A DNA stretch of 64,000 nucleotides from Nocardia sp. NBC_00565 (GCF_036345915.1 NZ_CP107785.1:7750001-7814000), one strand, 5' to 3'. Positions 23,709 to 34,641 are shown, counted from the stretch's first letter. Notes: generated from the sequence alone by a model not told the origin. Numbers and translations are program-made.

Positions 23709-25180
23709 CACTTGTTCTCCGCTACGCAGCGCGCAGCGACCGCGGTCTTGTCCGAGGCAACAACGAGGACTCCGTCTATGCGGGCGCACGGCTGCTCGCA
23801 CTAGCCGACGGTATGGGCGGCCACGCCGCGGGCGAGGTCGCATCCCAGCTGATGATCGCCGCGCTGGCCCATCTCGACGACGACGAGCCCGGCGACGATC
23901 TGCTCGGCAAGCTCAACGCAGCCACCCATGAGGGCAATGCGGCGATCGCCGATCATGTCGAGGAGGAGCCCGAACTCGACGGCATGGGCACCACGCTCAC
24001 CGCAATCCTGTTCGCGGGCAAGAAACTCGGCCTCGTCCACATCGGCGACTCCCGCGCCTATCTGCTGCGCGGCGGTGAGCTGGCCCAGATCACCCGTGAC
24101 GACACCTTCGTCCAGTCACTGGTGGACGAGGGCCGCATCACGCCCGAGCAGGCGCACACCCATCCACAGCGTTCGCTGATCATGCGCGCGCTCACCGGCA
24201 ACGAGATCGAGCCGACGCTGATCATGCGCGAGGCTCGGGCCGGCGATCGCTATCTGCTGTGCTCGGACGGACTCTCCGATGTGGTCAGCGATGAGACTAT
24301 CGCCAACACCATGCGCGAGGGCAGCACCGACGAATGTGCCGACCGGCTCATCGAGCTCGCGTTGCGCAGCGGCGGTCCGGACAACGTCACCGTGGTCGTC
24401 GCCGATGTCATCGATCTCGACTACGGGCAGAGCCATCCGATCGTCGCAGGCGCGGCCTCGGGTCAAGACGATGACACGCCGCCGCCGAATACCGCCGCCG
24501 GTCGCGCGGCCGCGATGCGCCCGCCCCGGGCGGAGCCGCGCCGTGCCGCCGCCCCCGAACCACCCCCGCAGAGCAAATCGCACAAGCTGCGCTGGATCCT
24601 GCTGGCGGTCGCCCTCGTGGTGGCCGCTGGCGTCGGATTGCTGGTCGGCTACAAGATGATTCGCAGCAACTACTACGTCGGCGCCGATGGCGGCCAGGTC
24701 GTCATCCTGCGCGGGCTCCCCGGTTCGGTGCTCGGGTATTCGATCCACGAGGTCGAATCGATCGGCTGTGTCGACAAGAGCGGCACTCTCACGCTGGCGC
24801 AGCCGGGCGAAGATCTGCCGCCGAAGTGCAAGGCGCTCGCGGTCGCCGATCTCAAGCAGACCGGGCACGATCAAGTTGACAAGGGACTGCCGCCGGGCTC
24901 GCTGGACGAGGCCCGCAAGCAGATGCAGACCCTCGCGCAGAAGGAACTGCTGCCCGTCTGCCCGCCCAAGGAGTCGGTGCCGCAGCCTGGGGTCGTTCCG
25001 CCCGCCGAACCGCCCGCGCAACCCGGTACGCCCGCGCCGACCTCGGTCGCGCCGACCAGCGAGAACCGGTCTACACCCGAGCAAGCGGCCGAGACCAAGA
25101 GTCCGGACGCCAAGACCCCGACGGCGACGGCGTCGCCGAATCCCCAGACGGCGGGGGAGCCTTGCCGGGTGACGGACTGA
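23705..25180 (+). CDS. pstP: PstP, PP2C-type Ser/Thr protein phosphatase
   Basis: 491 residues. Residues 1-240 are a PP2C domain with the metal-binding motifs R-G-N-N-E-D near residue 17, A-D-G-M-G-G-H near 33, H-I-G-D-S-R near 116, C-S-D-G-L-S-D and G-G-P-D-N-V-T. A membrane helix follows at about 297-318, then an exported Pro/Thr-rich domain with two cysteines. It removes phosphates from PknA, PknB and their targets and so resets the growth signal. It starts at GTG inside the fhaB stop. The next gene begins on the last base of its stop codon. Confidence 0.96.
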   Translation: MTLVLRYAARSDRGLVRGNNEDSVYAGARLLALADGMGGHAAGEVASQLMIAALAHLDDDEPGDDLLGKLNAATHEGNAAIADHVEEEPELDGMGTTLTAILFAGKKLGLVHIGDSRAYLLRGGELAQITRDDTFVQSLVDEGRITPEQAHTHPQRSLIMRALTGNEIEPTLIMREARAGDRYLLCSDGLSDVVSDETIANTMREGSTDECADRLIELALRSGGPDNVTVVVADVIDLDYGQSHPIVAGAASGQDDDTPPPNTAAGRAAAMRPPRAEPRRAAAPEPPPQSKSHKLRWILLAVALVVAAGVGLLVGYKMIRSNYYVGADGGQVVILRGLPGSVLGYSIHEVESIGCVDKSGTLTLAQPGEDLPPKCKALAVADLKQTGHDQVDKGLPPGSLDEARKQMQTLAQKELLPVCPPKESVPQPGVVPPAEPPAQPGTPAPTSVAPTSENRSTPEQAAETKSPDAKTPTATASPNPQTAGEPCRVTD

Positions 25181-26655
25181 TGTCCGCTCCGGCACCGCCG
25201 TCCGCTGGGGCCTTTCCCAGTCCTCCCGGCGGATTCGCGCCTGCGCCGCCGCCGTCGACCAGGCGCAATGCCGAACTGTTACTCCTCGCCGGTGCGACGG
25301 TGATCGTCACCGTCTCGCTGTTCCTGGTGGAGGCCAGCCAGGAGCAGTCGGTCACCTGGGAAATCGCCAAATATGGTTTCGCCTATCTGGCCCTGTTCGC
25401 GGTGGCGCATATGGCGGTGCGGCGCTTCGCGCCATTCGCCGATCCGCTGCTCTTACCGATCGCCGCGCTACTCAACGGACTCGGCTTGGTGCTAATCCAT
25501 CGGCTCGATCTCGCCGATGCGCAGACCGCCGCCTACAACTCGTGGCCGATCCCCTCCCCCGACGCCAATCAGCAGATCCTGTGGACCGGTCTGGGGATGA
25601 TCATCTTCATCGCGATCCTGGTCGTGCTGCGCGATTACCGCACGCTGGCCCGCTACGGCTACACCTTAGGCCTCGTCGGTCTTGTCGCGCTGGCGATTCC
25701 GGCATTGCTGCCCGGCGCGTATTCGGAGACGAACGGCTCCAAGATCTGGATCAGGCTGCCCGGATTGAGCGTGCAGCCCGGCGAATTCGCGAAGATTCTG
25801 CTGATCATCTTCTTCGCCTCGGTGCTGGTCGCCAAGCGCGATCTGTTCACCGCGGCCGGGCGGCATTTCCTCGGTATGGAGTTCCCGCGCGCCCGCGATC
25901 TCGGGCCGATCCTGGTGGTGTGGATCGTCTGCATCGGGGTGCTGGTCTTCGAAAAGGATCTCGGCACTTCGCTGTTGATCTTCAGCACCGTGCTGGTGAT
26001 GCTCTACATCGCGACCGAGCGGGTCGGCTGGCTCGTCATCGGCGGTGTGCTGCTGAGCATCGGGTTCTTCTTCGCCTACCAGTCCTTCAGCCATGTGCGG
26101 GTGCGCACCCAGACCTGGCTGCATCCGTTCGCCGATTACAACAACACCGGCTACCAGATCTCGCAGTCGCTGTTCGGGCTCGCCACCGGCGGACTCGCCG
26201 GCACCGGGCTCGGCAGCGGGCGGCCCTCGCAGGTGCCCTTCGCCAAGACCGACTTCATCATCACCACCATCGGTGAGGAACTCGGCCTGTTCGGGCTCGC
26301 CGCGGTACTGCTGCTGTTCCTGGTCTTCGTCGTGCGTGGGCTGCGGACCGCGCTGGCCGTGCGCGACAGCTTCGGCAAGCTGCTGGCCGCGGGCTTGTCG
26401 TTCACCATCGCGATTCAGCTGTTCGTGGTGGTCGGCGGTGTCACCAAATTGATTCCGCTGACCGGTCTCACCACCCCGTTCATGTCGTACGGTGGTTCGT
26501 CGCTGCTGGCCAATTACGCGCTGCTGGCATTGCTGATCAAGGTCTCCGACGCGGCCCGCGCCCCGGCGCCGGTACGCAAGAAGGATCCGGTGGCCCCGAT
26601 CGCGGACGCGACTACCGAGCTTCTGCGTAAACCGGAAGCGAGGCCGCAGGAATGA
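25180..26655 (+). CDS. rodA: RodA/FtsW-family SEDS peptidoglycan glycosyltransferase
   Basis: 491 residues from ATG 25180, which shares one base with the pstP stop; an in-frame TTG at 25162 is less likely. After a Pro-rich cytosolic tail there are about 12 membrane helices with the SEDS signature near the C-terminus ([16 protein letters not shown]). It polymerises lipid II into glycan strands at the membrane and works with the class B PBP encoded next. The pbpA start overlaps its stop by four bases, so the pair is made in step. Confidence 0.96.
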   Translation: MSAPAPPSAGAFPSPPGGFAPAPPPSTRRNAELLLLAGATVIVTVSLFLVEASQEQSVTWEIAKYGFAYLALFAVAHMAVRRFAPFADPLLLPIAALLNGLGLVLIHRLDLADAQTAAYNSWPIPSPDANQQILWTGLGMIIFIAILVVLRDYRTLARYGYTLGLVGLVALAIPALLPGAYSETNGSKIWIRLPGLSVQPGEFAKILLIIFFASVLVAKRDLFTAAGRHFLGMEFPRARDLGPILVVWIVCIGVLVFEKDLGTSLLIFSTVLVMLYIATERVGWLVIGGVLLSIGFFFAYQSFSHVRVRTQTWLHPFADYNNTGYQISQSLFGLATGGLAGTGLGSGRPSQVPFAKTDFIITTIGEELGLFGLAAVLLLFLVFVVRGLRTALAVRDSFGKLLAAGLSFTIAIQLFVVVGGVTKLIPLTGLTTPFMSYGGSSLLANYALLALLIKVSDAARAPAPVRKKDPVAPIADATTELLRKPEARPQE

Positions 26656-28118
26656 ACACACCGCTACGACGGGTCGCGGTCGCGGTGATGCTCATGATCG
26701 TCGCGCTGCTGATCAATGCCACCTACGTGCAGGTGATCAAGGCCGATGACTACCGCAACGATCCGCGCAATTCGCGCGTGCTGCTCGACGAGTACGCGCG
26801 CCAGCGCGGGCAGATCTCCGCGGGCGGCACCGTGCTGGCCAGTTCGGTCGCCACCGACGACCGCTACAAATACCTCCGCACCTACCCCACCGACCCCGAG
26901 GCCTACGCGCCGGCCACCGGCTTCTACTCGATGCAGTACGGCAGCACGGGTTTGGAGCGCGCCGAGGACACCGTGCTGAACGGTTCGGACAATTCGCTGT
27001 TCGGGCGCCGCCTGATCGATATGATCTCCGGTCGTGACCCGCGCGGCGGCAATGTGCTGACCACGCTGGATCCGATGATGCAGCAGGTCGCCTACGAGCA
27101 GCTGACCGCCAAGGGCTTCACCGGCTCCGTGGTGGCGGTGGAGCCGAGTACGGGCAAGATTCTCACCATGGTCTCCACCCCCAGCTACGACCCCAACCTG
27201 CTGTCCGGGCACGACGGCGCCCAAGGCACCAAATCTTGGGAAGAGCTGAGTGCGGATCAGCGCCAACCCATGTTGAATCGTGCTGTGTCGCAGACCTATC
27301 CCCCGGGGTCCACCTTCAAGGTGGTCGTCACCGCCGCCGCACTGGCCAACGGCACCGCCACCCCGGATGACCAGTTCACCGCGGCGCCCACCATCACGCT
27401 GCCCGGCACCACCACCACGCTGGAGAACTACAACGGCTCCACCTGCGGCAACGGCCCGACCGCGACACTCACCGAGGCGTTCCGCAGATCCTGCAACACC
27501 GCGTTCGTCGAACTGGGCCTCAAGGTCGGCGCATCGAACCTGAAGGACGAGGCCGCCGCGTTCGGCATCGGCGCGCACCGCGGCATTCCGATTCCGGTGG
27601 CCGAGAGCACCGTCGGCACGATTCCGGACAATGCGGCACTGGCCCAGAGCAGCATCGGCCAGCGCGATGTCGCGCTCACGCCACTGGATAACGCGGTCAT
27701 CGCCGCGACCGTCGCGAATGGCGGCGTCCGCATGGAGCCATACCTGGTCGATCAACTGCAGGGACCCGATCTGAGCGAGCTCTCGAAGAACAAACCCGTC
27801 TCAGTCGGCCAAGCCGTCAGCGCCCAGGTAGCGTCGACGCTGACCAACCTGATGATCGCGTCGGAGGACAACACCGTCGGACACGGCCAAACCCGGTACC
27901 AAATTGCCTCTAAGACCGGAACCGCCGAGCACGGCAGCAATCCGCGCAATACGCCACCGCATGCCTGGTACATCGCCTTCGCCCCCGCACAGAACCCCAA
28001 GATCGCCATCGCGGTGATCGTGGAGAACGGTGGCGACCGGGCATTGGCCGCGACCGGTGGCTCGGTGGCCGCGCCGATTGCCCGCGCGGTGCTGGACGCC
28101 GGTCTGCGAGGGCGCTGA
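26652..28118 (+). CDS. pbpA: PbpA, class B penicillin-binding protein (transpeptidase)
   Basis: 488 residues with an N-terminal anchor helix at about 8-25. The transpeptidase motifs are S-T-F-K at 220-223, S-C-N at 280-282 and K-T-G at 421-423, matching the length and spacing of mycobacterial PbpA. It cross-links the glycan made by RodA during growth and septation. It lies between rodA and pknA and is expected to be controlled by the kinases of the same cluster. Confidence 0.96.
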   Translation: MNTPLRRVAVAVMLMIVALLINATYVQVIKADDYRNDPRNSRVLLDEYARQRGQISAGGTVLASSVATDDRYKYLRTYPTDPEAYAPATGFYSMQYGSTGLERAEDTVLNGSDNSLFGRRLIDMISGRDPRGGNVLTTLDPMMQQVAYEQLTAKGFTGSVVAVEPSTGKILTMVSTPSYDPNLLSGHDGAQGTKSWEELSADQRQPMLNRAVSQTYPPGSTFKVVVTAAALANGTATPDDQFTAAPTITLPGTTTTLENYNGSTCGNGPTATLTEAFRRSCNTAFVELGLKVGASNLKDEAAAFGIGAHRGIPIPVAESTVGTIPDNAALAQSSIGQRDVALTPLDNAVIAATVANGGVRMEPYLVDQLQGPDLSELSKNKPVSVGQAVSAQVASTLTNLMIASEDNTVGHGQTRYQIASKTGTAEHGSNPRNTPPHAWYIAFAPAQNPKIAIAVIVENGGDRALAATGGSVAAPIARAVLDAGLRGR

Positions 28119-28155
28119 GAGATATGAACGTGCGAGTGGATGTACGGGGGCCCGG

Positions 28156-29679
28156 ATGCTGAACAACGGTGCGATGATTGCCGACCGATATCGCCTGCAT
28201 CGCCTGATCGCGACCGGCGGTATGGGTCAGGTCTGGGAGGCGCTGGACACTCGGCTGGACCGCCGGGTGGCGGTGAAGGTACTCAAGTCGGAGTTCTCGG
28301 CCGACCCCACGTTCCGGCACCGATTCCGCAGCGAGGCCAAGACCACGGCACAGCTGAATCACCCCGGCATCGCCGGGATCTACGACTACGGCGAGACCAT
28401 GGACCCGAGCGGCGGTGAAACCGCGTATCTGGTCATGGAATTGGTGCAGGGCGAACCGCTCAATACGGTGCTGAACCGGCTCGGCCGACTCTCGGTGGTC
28501 CAGGGTCTGGACATGCTGGAGCAGACCGGCCGCGCACTCGAGATCGCACACGCCGCCGGCGTGGTGCACCGTGATGTGAAGCCGGGCAACATCCTGGTCA
28601 CTCCGACCGGTCAGGTGAAGATCACCGACTTCGGCATCGCCAAGGCGGTCGACGCCTCCCCGGTCACCAAGACCGGCATGGTGATGGGCACCGCCCAGTA
28701 CATCGCGCCGGAGCAGGCGGTCGGCGAAGACGCGACCGCCGCCAGTGATGTGTACGCCCTCGGCGTGGTCGGCTACGAAGCGCTGGCCGGGCAGCGGCCG
28801 TTCAGCGGCGACGGCGCGATCACCGTCGCGATGAAGCATGTGCGCGAGGCCCCGCCGCCGATGCCGTCGGATCTGCCGCCCAATGTGCGTGAGCTCATCG
28901 AGATCACCCTGGGCAAGGATCCGACGCGTCGCTACGCGCGCGGCGGCGAGTTCGCCGACGCCGTCGCGGCGGTCCGCGCCGGACGCCGCCCGCCGCCGCC
29001 GAGCGGCACCGCCGAACCGACGACGGGCGCAACCCGGGTCTTGCCGCCCGGCCCGACGGTGATCCTGCCGTCACGGGACTACGAAGGCCCAACGGTCCGG
29101 TACAACACTCCGGCAACGCCGGCGGGCGGCGCGACCGGGCACACCGCTGTCGGCGCTCCCGCGACCGTGCTTGGCACCAGCGCATCCGGTGCCACGCCGC
29201 CGACCGGACGTGGCACCTCGAATAGTCACGGCAAGCCGGGATTCAGCACGGGACAGAAGGTCGGCGCGGGCGTCGCCGTCGGCGCCGTGCTGCTCGTCGG
29301 TCTCGTCCTCTGGCTGCTCTTCGGTGGCGACACCAACCCGGACACCGTGCGCGCGCCCACCACCACCTCTAAGGTCGCACCGCCGCCGGTCACCACGCCG
29401 CCGCCGACGACCGAAGAACCGACGACGGTCATCACCACGACCAGGCCGGCCCCGCCCCCGCCGCCGACGACCGCCTCGGAACCGACGACGACGCAACCAC
29501 CGACGACAACCCCGTCGAGCACCGCGCCGAGTACGACGAAATCGTCGAAGACGACGAGTCCGTCCACGACCACCAGAGGCTCGTGGTTCCCTACGCTCGA
29601 TTTACCATTTCCGGATAGTCCCGGTGCCCGAGGACCCTCGGCCACCCCCGGCGCTGCTACTCCGCAAGGACAACCATGA
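28156..29679 (+). CDS. pknA: PknA, membrane Ser/Thr protein kinase
   Basis: 507 residues from ATG 28156 behind GGGGG; the frame extends upstream into pbpA but that part is not credible. The kinase domain occupies about 10-275 with glycine loop G-G-M-G-Q-V, Lys41, H-R-D with Asp140, D-F-G at 158-160 and A-P-E. A juxtamembrane Pro/Thr region precedes one helix at about 365-390, and the exported tail is a Thr/Pro-rich low-complexity sequence with no PASTA domain. It regulates elongation and division by phosphorylating cell-envelope proteins. It overlaps pknB by four bases. Confidence 0.95.
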   Translation: MLNNGAMIADRYRLHRLIATGGMGQVWEALDTRLDRRVAVKVLKSEFSADPTFRHRFRSEAKTTAQLNHPGIAGIYDYGETMDPSGGETAYLVMELVQGEPLNTVLNRLGRLSVVQGLDMLEQTGRALEIAHAAGVVHRDVKPGNILVTPTGQVKITDFGIAKAVDASPVTKTGMVMGTAQYIAPEQAVGEDATAASDVYALGVVGYEALAGQRPFSGDGAITVAMKHVREAPPPMPSDLPPNVRELIEITLGKDPTRRYARGGEFADAVAAVRAGRRPPPPSGTAEPTTGATRVLPPGPTVILPSRDYEGPTVRYNTPATPAGGATGHTAVGAPATVLGTSASGATPPTGRGTSNSHGKPGFSTGQKVGAGVAVGAVLLVGLVLWLLFGGDTNPDTVRAPTTTSKVAPPPVTTPPPTTEEPTTVITTTRPAPPPPPTTASEPTTTQPPTTTPSSTAPSTTKSSKTTSPSTTTRGSWFPTLDLPFPDSPGARGPSATPGAATPQGQP

Positions 29680-31580
29680 CGACCCCGAAGAATCTCTCCT
29701 CCCGCTACGAGCTGGGTGAGATCATCGGGTTCGGCGGCATGTCCGAAGTCCACAAGGCGCGCGATCTACGGCTGAGCCGGGACGTGGCGATCAAGGTGCT
29801 GCGTGCCGACCTGGCCCGCGACCCCACGTTCTATCTGCGCTTCAAGCGCGAGGCGCAGAACGCCGCCGCCCTGAATCATCCGGCCATCGTCGCGGTCTAC
29901 GACACCGGTGAGGCGGAGGTGGACGGCGGTCCGCTGCCGTACATCGTGATGGAGTACGTGGACGGCGATACGCTGCGCGATATCGTGCGCGGCAAGGGGC
30001 CGATTCCGGCACGCCGCGCGATGGAGATCGTCGCCGATGTCTGCGCCGCACTGGATTTCAGTCATAAGGCCGGAATCGTGCACCGCGATATGAAGCCGGC
30101 CAACATCATGATCAACCGGGCTGGTGCGGTGAAGGTGATGGACTTCGGCATCGCGCGCGCCATCGCCGACAGCGCCAACCCGATGACCCAGACCGCCGCC
30201 GTTATCGGTACCGCGCAATACCTTTCGCCCGAACAGGCGCGCGGTGAGACCGTCGACGCCCGCTCGGACGTCTACTCCGTCGGCTGCGTGCTGTTCGAAA
30301 TCCTCACCGGTGAGCCGCCTTTCACCGGCGATTCCCCGGTCGCGGTCGCCTACCAGCATGTCCGGGAGGATCCGCGGCTGCCCTCGCACGTCTTCGCCGG
30401 GGTGCCGCGCGAACTGGACTCCGTCGTGCTCAAGGCGATGAGCAAGAATCCGGCCAACCGGTACCAGACCGCCGCCGAGATGCGCGCCGATCTGATCCGC
30501 GTGCTCGGCGGCCAGAAGCCCAGCGCACCGATGGTGATGACCGACGAGGACCGCACCACCATCCTCGGCTCCAACGAACCGCCGCCGCGCAACTTCCGCA
30601 CCGTCGAGCGCAATGACGACACCGCCGAGCAGGAGCCCGCCGATGCGGCGAATCCGCGCCGCAATATCTATATCGCGCTCGCCGCGGCCGCCGCGGTCAT
30701 CGTGGCGTTCGCACTGTTCTGGGTATTGATAGGTCCCGGTGCCAGACCGGATCAGATTGCCATACCCGACCTTTCGAACAAATCCGCGCAACAGGCCCAG
30801 GACGCGCTGCAGAAGCTCGGCTTCACGGTGGCCATCCAGCAGAAGCCGGATAACAAGGTCGCCACCGGCAATGTCATCTCCACCCAACCGCTGGGTGGCT
30901 CCCGGGTCGACAAGGGCAGCACCATCACCGTCCAGGTCTCCACCGGACCGGCGCAGGTCCAGGTGCCGCGACTGGACGGCATGACCCAGCAGCAGGCCGA
31001 GCAGCAGCTGAACTCCAGTGGTCTGCGGATGGATCCGACGGTGCAGCGCAAACCGTCCAGCGAGCAGGAGACCGACAAGGTGATCGGCACCGACCCGTCG
31101 GCGGGCTCGCGGGTCGACGTCGACCAGGCCATCGTCGTCATTCTCGGTGCGGGCCCCGAACAGGTCCGGGTGCCGAACGTGATCGGGCAGGACATCAGCG
31201 TCGCGCAGCCGAATCTGGTGGACAGCGCCGGGTTCAAGATCAGCGTTCAGGAGGTGCCGTCGTCGAAGCCGAAGGGCGAGGTAATCGCGACGAACCCGAC
31301 GGGCGGCACCACCGCCGATAAGGGGTCCGTAGTGACGGTGCAGGTCTCCAACGGAGACATCACCATGCCGAGCCTCATCGGCCTGTCCACCGCGCAAGCC
31401 GTGGACAAGCTGCGACAGGCGGGCTGGACCGGCACATCCGCTCAGATCAGCCAGTCCACCCAGGGCACCTTCGACACCAACAGCGTCGGCCGCGTCATCA
31501 GCCAGCAGCCCGCCGCGGGTTCATCGATCGGGAAGAACGGAACGGTTTCGATCACGACATACGTCCTCGGCCCGCCGTGA
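29676..31580 (+). CDS. pknB: PknB, PASTA-domain Ser/Thr protein kinase
   Basis: 634 residues. Kinase domain about 10-275: Lys40, H-R-D Asp138, D-F-G 156-158, and activation-loop Thr171 and Thr173, the same numbers as the autophosphorylation sites of mycobacterial PknB. One membrane helix lies at about 330-352, followed by four PASTA repeats that bind muropeptides or lipid II outside the cell. It senses wall synthesis and signals to FhaA, CrgA-linked division proteins and others. Its stop codon is followed immediately by a 37-bp tandem repeat array. Confidence 0.97.
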   Translation: MTTPKNLSSRYELGEIIGFGGMSEVHKARDLRLSRDVAIKVLRADLARDPTFYLRFKREAQNAAALNHPAIVAVYDTGEAEVDGGPLPYIVMEYVDGDTLRDIVRGKGPIPARRAMEIVADVCAALDFSHKAGIVHRDMKPANIMINRAGAVKVMDFGIARAIADSANPMTQTAAVIGTAQYLSPEQARGETVDARSDVYSVGCVLFEILTGEPPFTGDSPVAVAYQHVREDPRLPSHVFAGVPRELDSVVLKAMSKNPANRYQTAAEMRADLIRVLGGQKPSAPMVMTDEDRTTILGSNEPPPRNFRTVERNDDTAEQEPADAANPRRNIYIALAAAAAVIVAFALFWVLIGPGARPDQIAIPDLSNKSAQQAQDALQKLGFTVAIQQKPDNKVATGNVISTQPLGGSRVDKGSTITVQVSTGPAQVQVPRLDGMTQQQAEQQLNSSGLRMDPTVQRKPSSEQETDKVIGTDPSAGSRVDVDQAIVVILGAGPEQVRVPNVIGQDISVAQPNLVDSAGFKISVQEVPSSKPKGEVIATNPTGGTTADKGSVVTVQVSNGDITMPSLIGLSTAQAVDKLRQAGWTGTSAQISQSTQGTFDTNSVGRVISQQPAAGSSIGKNGTVSITTYVLGPP

Positions 31581-31741
31581 GCAATCGCTACGGCTGACCT
31601 TTTCGAGCGACCTGCAAGCAATCGCTACGGCTGACCTTTTCGAGCGACCTGCAAGCAATCGCTACGGCTGACCCTTTCGAGCGACCTGCAAGCAATCGCT
31701 ACGGCTGACCCTTTCGAGCGACCTGCAAGCAATCGCTACGG
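31581..31741. repeat. 37-bp tandem repeat (4.35 copies) filling the pknB/deaminase gap
   Basis: Units begin at 31581, 31618, 31655 and 31692, with a 13-bp partial unit at 31729-31741. Each unit contains TTTCGAGCGACCTGC followed by AAGCAATCGCTACGG, which can fold because AGCGA and CTGC face GCA(A) and TCGCT. The array starts on the base after the pknB stop and ends on the base before the stop of the convergent gene. Related copies lie at 34027-34061 and 60177-60248. It is a REP-like family and may act as a bidirectional terminator. Confidence 0.9.
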
Positions 31742-32194
31742 TTAGGACAGATCCAGGTGGCGATTCATCGACATCGCCGCCTCGGCCAGCTCCGGTAGTT
31801 CGACCACCTCGACGCCGTGCTGCCGCAGTTTCTCCACACCGATGCAATTGGTCACGAAGGTCGTCGGTTCCCGCCAGGCGATGACGACGCGCGGAATCCC
31901 GGCCCGCAGGATCCGATCGGTGCACGGCAGGCGCGTCGCGGTGGCGCGCTGCGAACACGGTTCCAGCGTGCTGTAGATCGTCGCCCGGGCCAGCCGGGGA
32001 TCGTCCGCGTCGAGCTTGTCCAGCGCGGACTCTTCGGCATGGACCTTCGCATCGGTCTCCCTGGAGTAGCCCGTGGCGATTTCAGCGCCATCGGTCACGA
32101 TCACGGCGCCGACCGAGAACGCGGTCGGGCTGGTCGGGCACAACCGCGCCAGTGCTATTGCCCTGCGCATGAATTGGACGTCATCGGTCGACAT
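31742..32194 (-). CDS. RibD-like/cytidine-deaminase-family deaminase
   Basis: 150 residues from ATG 32194, chosen for its GGAGGT ribosome site at ideal distance; an upstream ATG at 32227 overlaps the preceding stop and is the alternative. The zinc motif is H52-A-E54 and P-C80 with a second Cys91, the latter spaced 11 residues from the first, slightly wider than usual in RibD. The fold is the N-terminal half of RibD, which deaminates the pyrimidine precursor of riboflavin. The reductase half is encoded separately just upstream, so the two may act as a split RibD-like pair; a specialised nucleotide deaminase is also possible. Confidence 0.85.
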   Translation of the reverse strand: MSTDDVQFMRRAIALARLCPTSPTAFSVGAVIVTDGAEIATGYSRETDAKVHAEESALDKLDADDPRLARATIYSTLEPCSQRATATRLPCTDRILRAGIPRVVIAWREPTTFVTNCIGVEKLRQHGVEVVELPELAEAAMSMNRHLDLS

Positions 32195-32223
32195 CGACAG
32201 ACCTCCGTGATTCTGGGCGGCGG

Positions 32224-32901
32224 TCATCCGCCGTCGGACTCTTGCGGCAGGTAGCGCAGCAGCGCGACATCACCGATCCGAGTGACATCGGCCAGCCGCA
32301 TCCGGCGGCTCGGAAACTCGGCCGGGCCGAGAAAGCGCGGGGCCGCGGCGTGCCCGACGAGAATCGGTGCGACCGCCATCTGCAATTCGTCGGCCAAATC
32401 CGCCGAAAGGAACTCGGTATGCATCCGAGTGCCGCCCTCGACCATCATCCGGGCGATGCCGCGGCGGCCGAGATCGTCGAGCAGTGCACCGAGATCGATA
32501 TCACCGCCGAGGGAGACGACCTCCGCGAGGCCCGCCAACCGGTCCCCGAGCTTCGCCGCACCGGTGTTGGTGGTGTAGACGAGTTTGTCACCGCCGTGAT
32601 GCCAGAACCGCAGTTCGGGATCCAGATCGCCACGCGCGCTGACGGTGACCTTCAGTGGGTACTCCGGCTTACCCGCCGCGAGGCGCGCGGCCCGGCGCTC
32701 CGCACTGCTGACCAGCAACCGGGGATTGTCGCGCCGCAGCGTTTCCGCACCGATCAAGATCGCGTCGGAATCCGCGCGCACCGCATCCACCCGGTCGAAG
32801 TCCGCCTCGTTCGACAGCAGTAAACGCTGGGGACTCGCGTCATCGATGTACCCGTCGACGCTGACCGCGACGGACAGCAGGACGTAGGGACGGTGCGTCA
32901 C
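32224..32901 (-). CDS. RibD C-terminal/dihydrofolate-reductase-like pyrimidine reductase
   Basis: 225 residues from GTG 32901, which overlaps the stop of the amidotransferase gene (GTGA). The fold is the RibD_C/DHFR-like NADPH reductase: an N-terminal strand with S-V-D-G, a nucleotide-binding region with G-A-E-T-L, and V-E-G-G-T at about 170. It is expected to reduce a ribosyl-pyrimidine in flavin-type or deazaflavin-type biosynthesis. The deaminase of the same pathway follows, and the TrpG/PabA-type gene precedes it. The exact substrate is uncertain because a full-length RibD may exist elsewhere. Confidence 0.85.
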   Translation of the reverse strand: MTHRPYVLLSVAVSVDGYIDDASPQRLLLSNEADFDRVDAVRADSDAILIGAETLRRDNPRLLVSSAERRAARLAAGKPEYPLKVTVSARGDLDPELRFWHHGGDKLVYTTNTGAAKLGDRLAGLAEVVSLGGDIDLGALLDDLGRRGIARMMVEGGTRMHTEFLSADLADELQMAVAPILVGHAAAPRFLGPAEFPSRRMRLADVTRIGDVALLRYLPQESDGG

Positions 32902-33542
32902 TGAGTCACCAGTGCCGCGACCTCCGCCTCCAGCATCTCCACCAGGCTCTCGGACGGACGTTCGCCGCAGATCTCGAGCCAGTTCGCCAGCATCCGGTGC
33001 CCACTCTGGGTCAGCACCGATTCGGGATGGAACTGCACGCCGTGGATGGGCAGCGTGCGGTGGCGCATGGCCATCACGATTCCGGTCTCGGTGCGCCCGA
33101 GCACCTCGATATCGGCCGGCAGGGTGTTCTCGAGCACGGTGAGCGAGTGGTAGCGCGTCGCGGTGAACGGGTCGGGCAGACCGGCCAACACGCCGGCACC
33201 GATATGGAACACCGAGCTGGTCTTGCCGTGCAGTAGCTCCGGCGCCCTGGTCACGGTGCCGCCGAACGCCTCGCCGATCGCCTGATGTCCGAGGCACACC
33301 CCGAGCAGCGGAATGCGGTGCCGGGCGCAGGCGTGCACCAGGTCGATGCTCGCGCCCGCCCGATCCGGGGTGCCGGGGCCGGGGCTGATCAGGATGCCGT
33401 CGTATTCGGTGACCACGGCGTCCAGATCGGTCAGCTGTGGATCGTCATTGCGCCAGACCACGGCCTCGGCACCCAACTGGCCGAGATACTGCACCAGGTT
33501 GAACACGAAGCTGTCGTAGTTGTCGACGACCAGTACACGCAT
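32898..33542 (-). CDS. trpG: Class I glutamine amidotransferase (TrpG/PabA type)
   Basis: 214 residues from ATG 33542 (M-R-V-L-V-V-D-N-Y-D-S-F). The amidotransferase triad is Cys83 in G-V-C-L-G-H-Q with His172 and Glu174 in H-P-E-S. It delivers ammonia from glutamine to a chorismate-using synthase for anthranilate or p-aminobenzoate. A TrpG/PabA gene sits beside pknB in mycobacteria, so this is the conserved position, although here two RibD-like genes lie between it and pknB. Which chorismate pathway it serves cannot be told from this window. Confidence 0.9.
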   Translation of the reverse strand: MRVLVVDNYDSFVFNLVQYLGQLGAEAVVWRNDDPQLTDLDAVVTEYDGILISPGPGTPDRAGASIDLVHACARHRIPLLGVCLGHQAIGEAFGGTVTRAPELLHGKTSSVFHIGAGVLAGLPDPFTATRYHSLTVLENTLPADIEVLGRTETGIVMAMRHRTLPIHGVQFHPESVLTQSGHRMLANWLEICGERPSESLVEMLEAEVAALVTQ

Positions 33543-33749
33543 GGTGTCGAGATTACGTGGCGACCCGGCGGGCCGTCGCACGCATTACCAGTTGGGTTAG
33601 CCTAGAGGCAGACCCGGAGGGGACCCGATCCCGCGCCCGGACCGTCCTGGCTCCCGCCGGATCGGGTTCCGTGGCGAGCGAGCTCGGCACCATAATTCAA
33701 CCGAATCTCTCCACCGGTACCCGACCTGAACGCCGAACACGAGGACGAC

Positions 33750-34013
33750 ATGCCCAAGTCGAAGGTCCGCAAGAAGACCGACTACACGATCAATCCCGCC
33801 AGCCGCACACCGGTAAAGGTGAAGGTAGGGCCGTCCCCGGTCTGGTACGTCGTGATCATGCTCGGCTTCATGCTGGCCGGGCTGATCTGGCTGCTCGTCT
33901 ACTACCTGGCCAACGACCGCATCACCTGGATGGCGGATCTCGGCGCGTGGAACTTCCTCATCGGCTTCGGGTTGATGGTCGTCGGGCTGATCATGACAAT
34001 GCGGTGGCGCTGA
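33750..34013 (+). CDS. crgA: CrgA, division-coordinating membrane protein
   Basis: 87 residues, opening M-P-K-S-K-V-R-K-K with a basic cytosolic tail and two membrane helices at about 31-52 and 64-84, the CrgA pattern. In mycobacteria and Streptomyces it binds FtsZ, FtsQ, FtsI and CwsA and tunes septum assembly. It stands alone and is divergent from trpG. The DUF881 gene found beside it in mycobacteria is absent here. Confidence 0.95.
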   Translation: MPKSKVRKKTDYTINPASRTPVKVKVGPSPVWYVVIMLGFMLAGLIWLLVYYLANDRITWMADLGAWNFLIGFGLMVVGLIMTMRWR

Positions 34014-34026
34014 CCGCTCCTACCCG

Positions 34027-34061
34027 GCTGATCGTTTCGAGCGACCTGCAAGCAGTCGCTA
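34027..34061. repeat. Single copy of the REP-like repeat family
   Basis: GCTGATCGTTTCGAGCGACC followed by TGCAAGCAGTCGCTA. The arms AGCGA/TCGCT and CTGC/GCAG give a hairpin with one bulged C. It lies just downstream of crgA and matches the 60177-60248 copies almost exactly. Confidence 0.85.
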
Positions 34062-34096
34062 ACGGCCGGATTACAGACGTGTCATTCATTCACACC

Positions 34097-34117
34097 TGTG
34101 GATAACCATGTGGACAA
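34097..34117 (-). promoter_or_regulatory. Pair of DnaA boxes upstream of the PH-domain gene
   Basis: TGTGGATAA (34097-34105) and TGTGGACAA (34109-34117) are the reverse complements of TTATCCACA and TTGTCCACA, two perfect DnaA-box forms, in the same orientation 12 bp apart. They lie 29 bp upstream of the next gene's start, about 19 kb from oriC, and may make that gene DnaA-regulated or serve as a DnaA titration site. Confidence 0.65.
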
Positions 34118-34145
34118 CTCGAGGAACGATTGGGGAAAGTGACGC

Positions 34146-34613
34146 GTGGATCCCGAATCCGATTCGCCTGATCCGCTGACTCCCGCGCCGCGCACCACGT
34201 GGACCACGCCGGTCGCAGCGCTCGTCGCGGTCACCATCGGCGGTGTGGTGCTGGCCGGTGCCGCCATCCTCGCCAAGGACGGACCCAGCCGTCTGTTGAT
34301 CGGATTGGCCGCGGTCGGTCTACTGGCGCTGGCCGGGCTCGGATTCCGGCAGCGCCCGCGACTGAGCATCTCCTCCGACGCTGAGCCACGGCTGGTGGTC
34401 CGCACCCTCACCGGCCCCACCGAATACACCCGCGACCAGATCCTGCGAGCGCGCGTCGTCGGCTACCGGCGCCTCGGTCGCAAGAATCCGATGCTCGAAA
34501 TCGACGTCCAGCACCACGGCGACGAACGCCTGCTGATCTTCGGCCGCTGGGACCTCGGCACCAGCCCCGACGACGTCTTCGAATCCCTTGTCGCGCACGG
34601 CTTGGCGCGATAG
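34146..34613 (+). CDS. PH-domain membrane protein (Rv0010c-like)
   Basis: 155 residues from GTG 34146 with GGGGAAAG upstream. Two helices at about 22-42 and 47-65 are followed by a small beta-rich bacterial PH-like domain with conserved E-Y-T-R-D-Q-I, R-A-R-V-V and a C-terminal helix. A protein of this kind lies between ppiA and crgA in mycobacteria. Its role is unknown; bacterial PH domains usually mediate membrane or protein contacts. Two DnaA boxes in its upstream region are unusual. Confidence 0.82.
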   Translation: MDPESDSPDPLTPAPRTTWTTPVAALVAVTIGGVVLAGAAILAKDGPSRLLIGLAAVGLLALAGLGFRQRPRLSISSDAEPRLVVRTLTGPTEYTRDQILRARVVGYRRLGRKNPMLEIDVQHHGDERLLIFGRWDLGTSPDDVFESLVAHGLAR

Positions 34614-34641
34614 CGATGCGCTGAATACGCGTCGGCGGCAA

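Noticed and set aside
31581..31741. CRISPR-like array
   Set aside because: Units are contiguous with no spacers, and there are no cas genes; it is a tandem REP-like repeat.
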